A DNA stretch of 5,629 nt from BRH-c25 sp964574195 (GTDB taxonomy: Bacteria; Bacillota; Clostridia; Lutisporales; Lutisporaceae), in the NCBI GenBank assembly GCA_964574195.1, contig CAZNMO010000258.1, forward strand, positions 1 through 5,629. The letters are read 5' to 3'. The position numbers and the translations under genes are program-made. Below are positions 5,024 to 5,629 of this stretch, piece after piece; position 1 is the first letter of the stretch; every line of letters starts with the position of its first letter. Below the pieces are notes generated by a model that saw nothing but the letters and a program-made list of their open reading frames with translations, had not been told where the DNA came from and made no database searches.

Positions 5024-5629
5024 ATGTCCCGATACTTTATCGAGGGACTGCTTCTGGGCCTCGCCTATGTAGCTCCTATCGGTATGCAGAACCTGTATGT
5101 TATCAACACTGCTGTGAAGTCAAGCAGGTTGAGGGCTTACCAGGTCGCTCTCATAACTGTTTTCTTTGATATCTCATTGGCTTTGGCCTGCTTCTTTGGT
5201 ATAGGTATTATACTGGAGGGTATACCTGCCCTGAGGAATGTCGTGCTTCTGGTTGGCAGCATCATGGTCATATATATCGGAGTCGGCCTTATCCGAAAAA
5301 CTCCTGAGTCCGACAGGGAGGTAAAAACTGGGGACCCGCTGTTGAAGGTTGCGGCAATCTGCTTTTCTGTCACTTGGCTGAACCCCCAGGCGATCATTGA
5401 TGGTACACTGCTGCTGGGAGGCTTCAAGGCGACCTTGCCCACACTTTATGCAAACACCTTCATCGCCGGGGTGGCAGCTGCATCCTTTATATGGTTCACC
5501 GGCCTGACTACAATTGTATCGACCTTCAGAAGCATGGTCGGCCCGAAGATACTGCGCATCATAAACATTGTCTGCGGAGGTATAATAGTCTATTACGGAC
5601 TTTCGCTGGCTTTTAAGTTTATAAACGGC
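5024..5629 (+). CDS. LysE/ArgO-family amino-acid exporter, nearly complete (runs off right edge)
   Basis: The frame opens at ATG 5024-5026 after the ribosome binding site AAAGGG (about 9 bases upstream) and stays open for 202 codons to the window edge. LysE-family proteins are about 200 residues, so only a few C-terminal residues are probably missing. The family exports amino acids such as lysine, arginine or others across the cytoplasmic membrane. Seen here are the N-terminal helix with GLAYVAPIGMQN at 12-23 (the family's GPQN-like motif), hydrophobic segments near 41-62, 72-90, 107-118, 143-164 and 178-198, and the family motif TWLNPQAIID at 117-126. A short polar loop (about 91-106) divides the two halves. 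The substrate cannot be told from sequence. It is divergent from cyuA across 223 bases; a link to cysteine or other amino-acid overflow is possible but only inferred from position. Confidence 0.85.
   Translation, partial: MSRYFIEGLLLGLAYVAPIGMQNLYVINTAVKSSRLRAYQVALITVFFDISLALACFFGIGIILEGIPALRNVVLLVGSIMVIYIGVGLIRKTPESDREVKTGDPLLKVAAICFSVTWLNPQAIIDGTLLLGGFKATLPTLYANTFIAGVAAASFIWFTGLTTIVSTFRSMVGPKILRIINIVCGGIIVYYGLSLAFKFING

Noticed and set aside
5137..5442. A 101-codon minus-strand ORF opposite the LysE-family gene
   Set aside because: It is an antisense shadow of a clear LysE-family coding frame and resembles no family known to me.

Overview
The window looks like chromosomal DNA of an anaerobic, low-to-mid GC Gram-positive bacterium, most likely a member of the Clostridia. 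The reasons are consensus sigma-A promoters with AT-rich spacers, strong Shine-Dalgarno sequences, intrinsic terminators, and gene families typical of clostridia: a PRK06851-type P-loop protein, an oxygen-labile Fe-S cysteine desulfidase and a small RIC-like protein. I do not name a genus.

Layout from left to right: (1) the N-terminal 214 codons of a P-loop ATPase on the minus strand, running off the left edge, with its own promoter. (2) A three-gene minus-strand unit, transcribed from about 3395 down to 722: a small RIC-family protein (3056-3358), a P1B-type metal-transporting ATPase without an N-terminal metal-binding domain (1121-2974), and a separate CxxC heavy-metal-associated domain protein (787-1020). 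It ends in a strong hairpin terminator. (3) A minus-strand cyuA-type L-cysteine desulfidase gene (3520-4800) with its own promoter and terminator. (4) A 223-bp divergent intergenic region. (5) A plus-strand LysE-family amino-acid exporter running off the right edge, probably only a few codons short of complete.

The most interesting part is the three-gene unit. Its promoter has a perfect TATAAT and no good -35 hexamer. Instead it carries an FNR/CRP-type palindrome (TTGAT-N4-GTCAA) centred at -41.5 from the predicted start, the geometry of an activator-dependent class II promoter. The first gene resembles the RIC/ScdA/YtfE iron-sulfur repair family, but by an alignment from memory it lacks the known di-iron ligands and has its own His cluster. 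The ATPase has CPG in the membrane metal site and HEAS in the last helix, unlike the well-characterised P1B subgroups. The third gene is probably its metallochaperone. Together they suggest a metal-handling (possibly iron) module controlled by oxygen, NO or redox state. The parts are seen in the sequence; the joint function is inferred.

The divergent cyuA/lysE pair suggests cysteine breakdown next to amino-acid export, but nothing in the sequence proves they are co-regulated.
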